From Methylophilaceae bacterium UBA6140 (GTDB taxonomy: Bacteria; Pseudomonadota; Gammaproteobacteria; Burkholderiales; Methylophilaceae): a stretch of 5,240 nucleotides of DNA. The position numbers and the translations under genes were made by a program. Shown here piece by piece: positions 4,747-5,240 of this stretch (its first letter is position 1; every line of letters begins with the position of its first letter). A model generated the notes under the pieces. That model was not told the origin of the DNA and made no database searches. It worked only from the letters and a program-made list of their open reading frames with translations. Location: assembly GCA_002423265.1 (NCBI GenBank), contig DIVE01000102.1, positions 6,737 to 11,976 on the forward strand, read 5' to 3'.

Positions 4747-5240
4747 ATGCTAGCCAAATTAAAATACTTTCCGCTTTTCTTAATGCTTCTGGGTCTTGCC
4801 TTGCCGGTTTCTGCAGGAGAGTCTGCGCCGGAAAATGAATTCAATGTCGATATGGACATGGGGCGTGGTGGCGAAGCGCGTCGTGTACCGGATGCAAGCG
4901 AATTCAAGGTCTGTGCCGAGGCCGATAATCTGCCTTTCTCCAACACCCAGACCGAAGGTTTTGAAAACAGGATTGCTGCGTTGATTGCGGAAGACCTCGG
5001 CAAAAAGCTGTCTTATCAATTCTGGCATCACATGCTGGGATACTATCGCAACACACTGAACGCCTTTCGTTGCGATGTCATTATCGGTACCGTCGCCTAT
5101 AACGACATGCTGATGACGACCAAACCTTATTACCGTTCCACTTATGCATTTGTCTATCGTAAAGATAGCGGCTACAACATTACCGACTGGAAGTCTCCCG
5201 ATCTCAGAAAAGCGAAGGCAATTGGCGTGGTTGACAAGAC
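4747..5240 (+). CDS. xoxJ: XoxJ/MxaJ-like periplasmic substrate-binding protein, 5' part
   Basis: The first 164 codons are present and the frame runs off the right edge. GAGGA (4735-4739) lies seven bases before the ATG, a good ribosome-binding site. A signal peptide is clear: basic start (KLK), hydrophobic core about 8-20, and cleavage after PVSA near residue 23. The mature part resembles the quinoprotein-dehydrogenase-associated branch of solute-binding proteins: KVCAEADNLPFSN (54-66), GFENRIAALIAEDLGKKLSY (71-90), RCDVIIGT (108-115) and MTTKPYYRSTYAFVYRKD (123-140). Cys56 and Cys109 may form a disulfide. MxaJ/XoxJ proteins are encoded next to methanol dehydrogenases and are thought to help activate them rather than serve nutrient import; the exact role is unsettled. 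The adjacent xoxF argues for xoxJ over mxaJ. Codon use is visibly less optimised than in xoxF, which fits lower expression behind the terminator. Confidence 0.9.
   Translation, partial: MLAKLKYFPLFLMLLGLALPVSAGESAPENEFNVDMDMGRGGEARRVPDASEFKVCAEADNLPFSNTQTEGFENRIAALIAEDLGKKLSYQFWHHMLGYYRNTLNAFRCDVIIGTVAYNDMLMTTKPYYRSTYAFVYRKDSGYNITDWKSPDLRKAKAIGVVDK

Noticed and set aside
4701..5031. Minus-strand open frames opposite the start of xoxJ
   Set aside because: They are antisense to a gene with a clear signal peptide, ribosome-binding site and family motifs, and cross the terminator side of the intergenic region.

Overview
The window looks like a chromosomal segment from a methylotrophic proteobacterium. 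The clearest evidence is a complete gene for a lanthanide-type, PQQ-dependent methanol dehydrogenase (XoxF), followed by the start of its usual periplasmic partner gene, an xoxJ/mxaJ-type binding protein. The XoxF variety, the moderate G+C content and the neighbouring housekeeping genes would fit a betaproteobacterial methylotroph of the Methylophilaceae. That placement is inferred from recalled family features, not from a database search. No mobile element, tRNA, rRNA or CRISPR array was seen.

Layout. Positions 1-177 (+) hold the 3' end of a SemiSWEET-type (MtN3/PQ-loop) small sugar transporter. Seven bases further on, converging from the minus strand, lies a two-gene unit that reads leftward from about 2443. 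The first gene is a proline iminopeptidase (pip, 2443-1478). Its TGA directly abuts the ATG of the second gene, a YihY/BrkB-type membrane protein with a C-terminal cyclic-nucleotide-binding domain (1477-185). A 285-bp divergent intergenic region (2444-2728) separates pip from xoxF. It is rich in short symmetric and repeated sequences: three copies of TTACAATT/AATTGTAA, two of them within an exact 11-bp tandem repeat just upstream of a plausible sigma70 promoter, followed by several dyads in the presumed leader of xoxF. xoxF occupies 2729-4606 (+). A strong intrinsic terminator sits at 4657-4686, and the xoxJ-like gene starts at 4747 and runs off the right edge.

How the genes fit together. XoxF is exported to the periplasm, binds PQQ and a lanthanide, and oxidises methanol. 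Electrons normally pass to a dedicated cytochrome c (XoxG), which is not in the window. XoxJ is a periplasmic solute-binding-like protein thought to help activate the dehydrogenase. The terminator between the two would favour much more XoxF than XoxJ. The leftward genes have no obvious link to methanol oxidation: one handles peptide turnover, and the other is a membrane protein of unknown role that may sense a nucleotide.

The best candidates for something undescribed are the repeat array upstream of the xoxF promoter (a possible operator for an OmpR/PhoB-type regulator), the competing dyads in the xoxF leader, the extra segment of about 34 residues in XoxF, and the BrkB-cNMP fusion.
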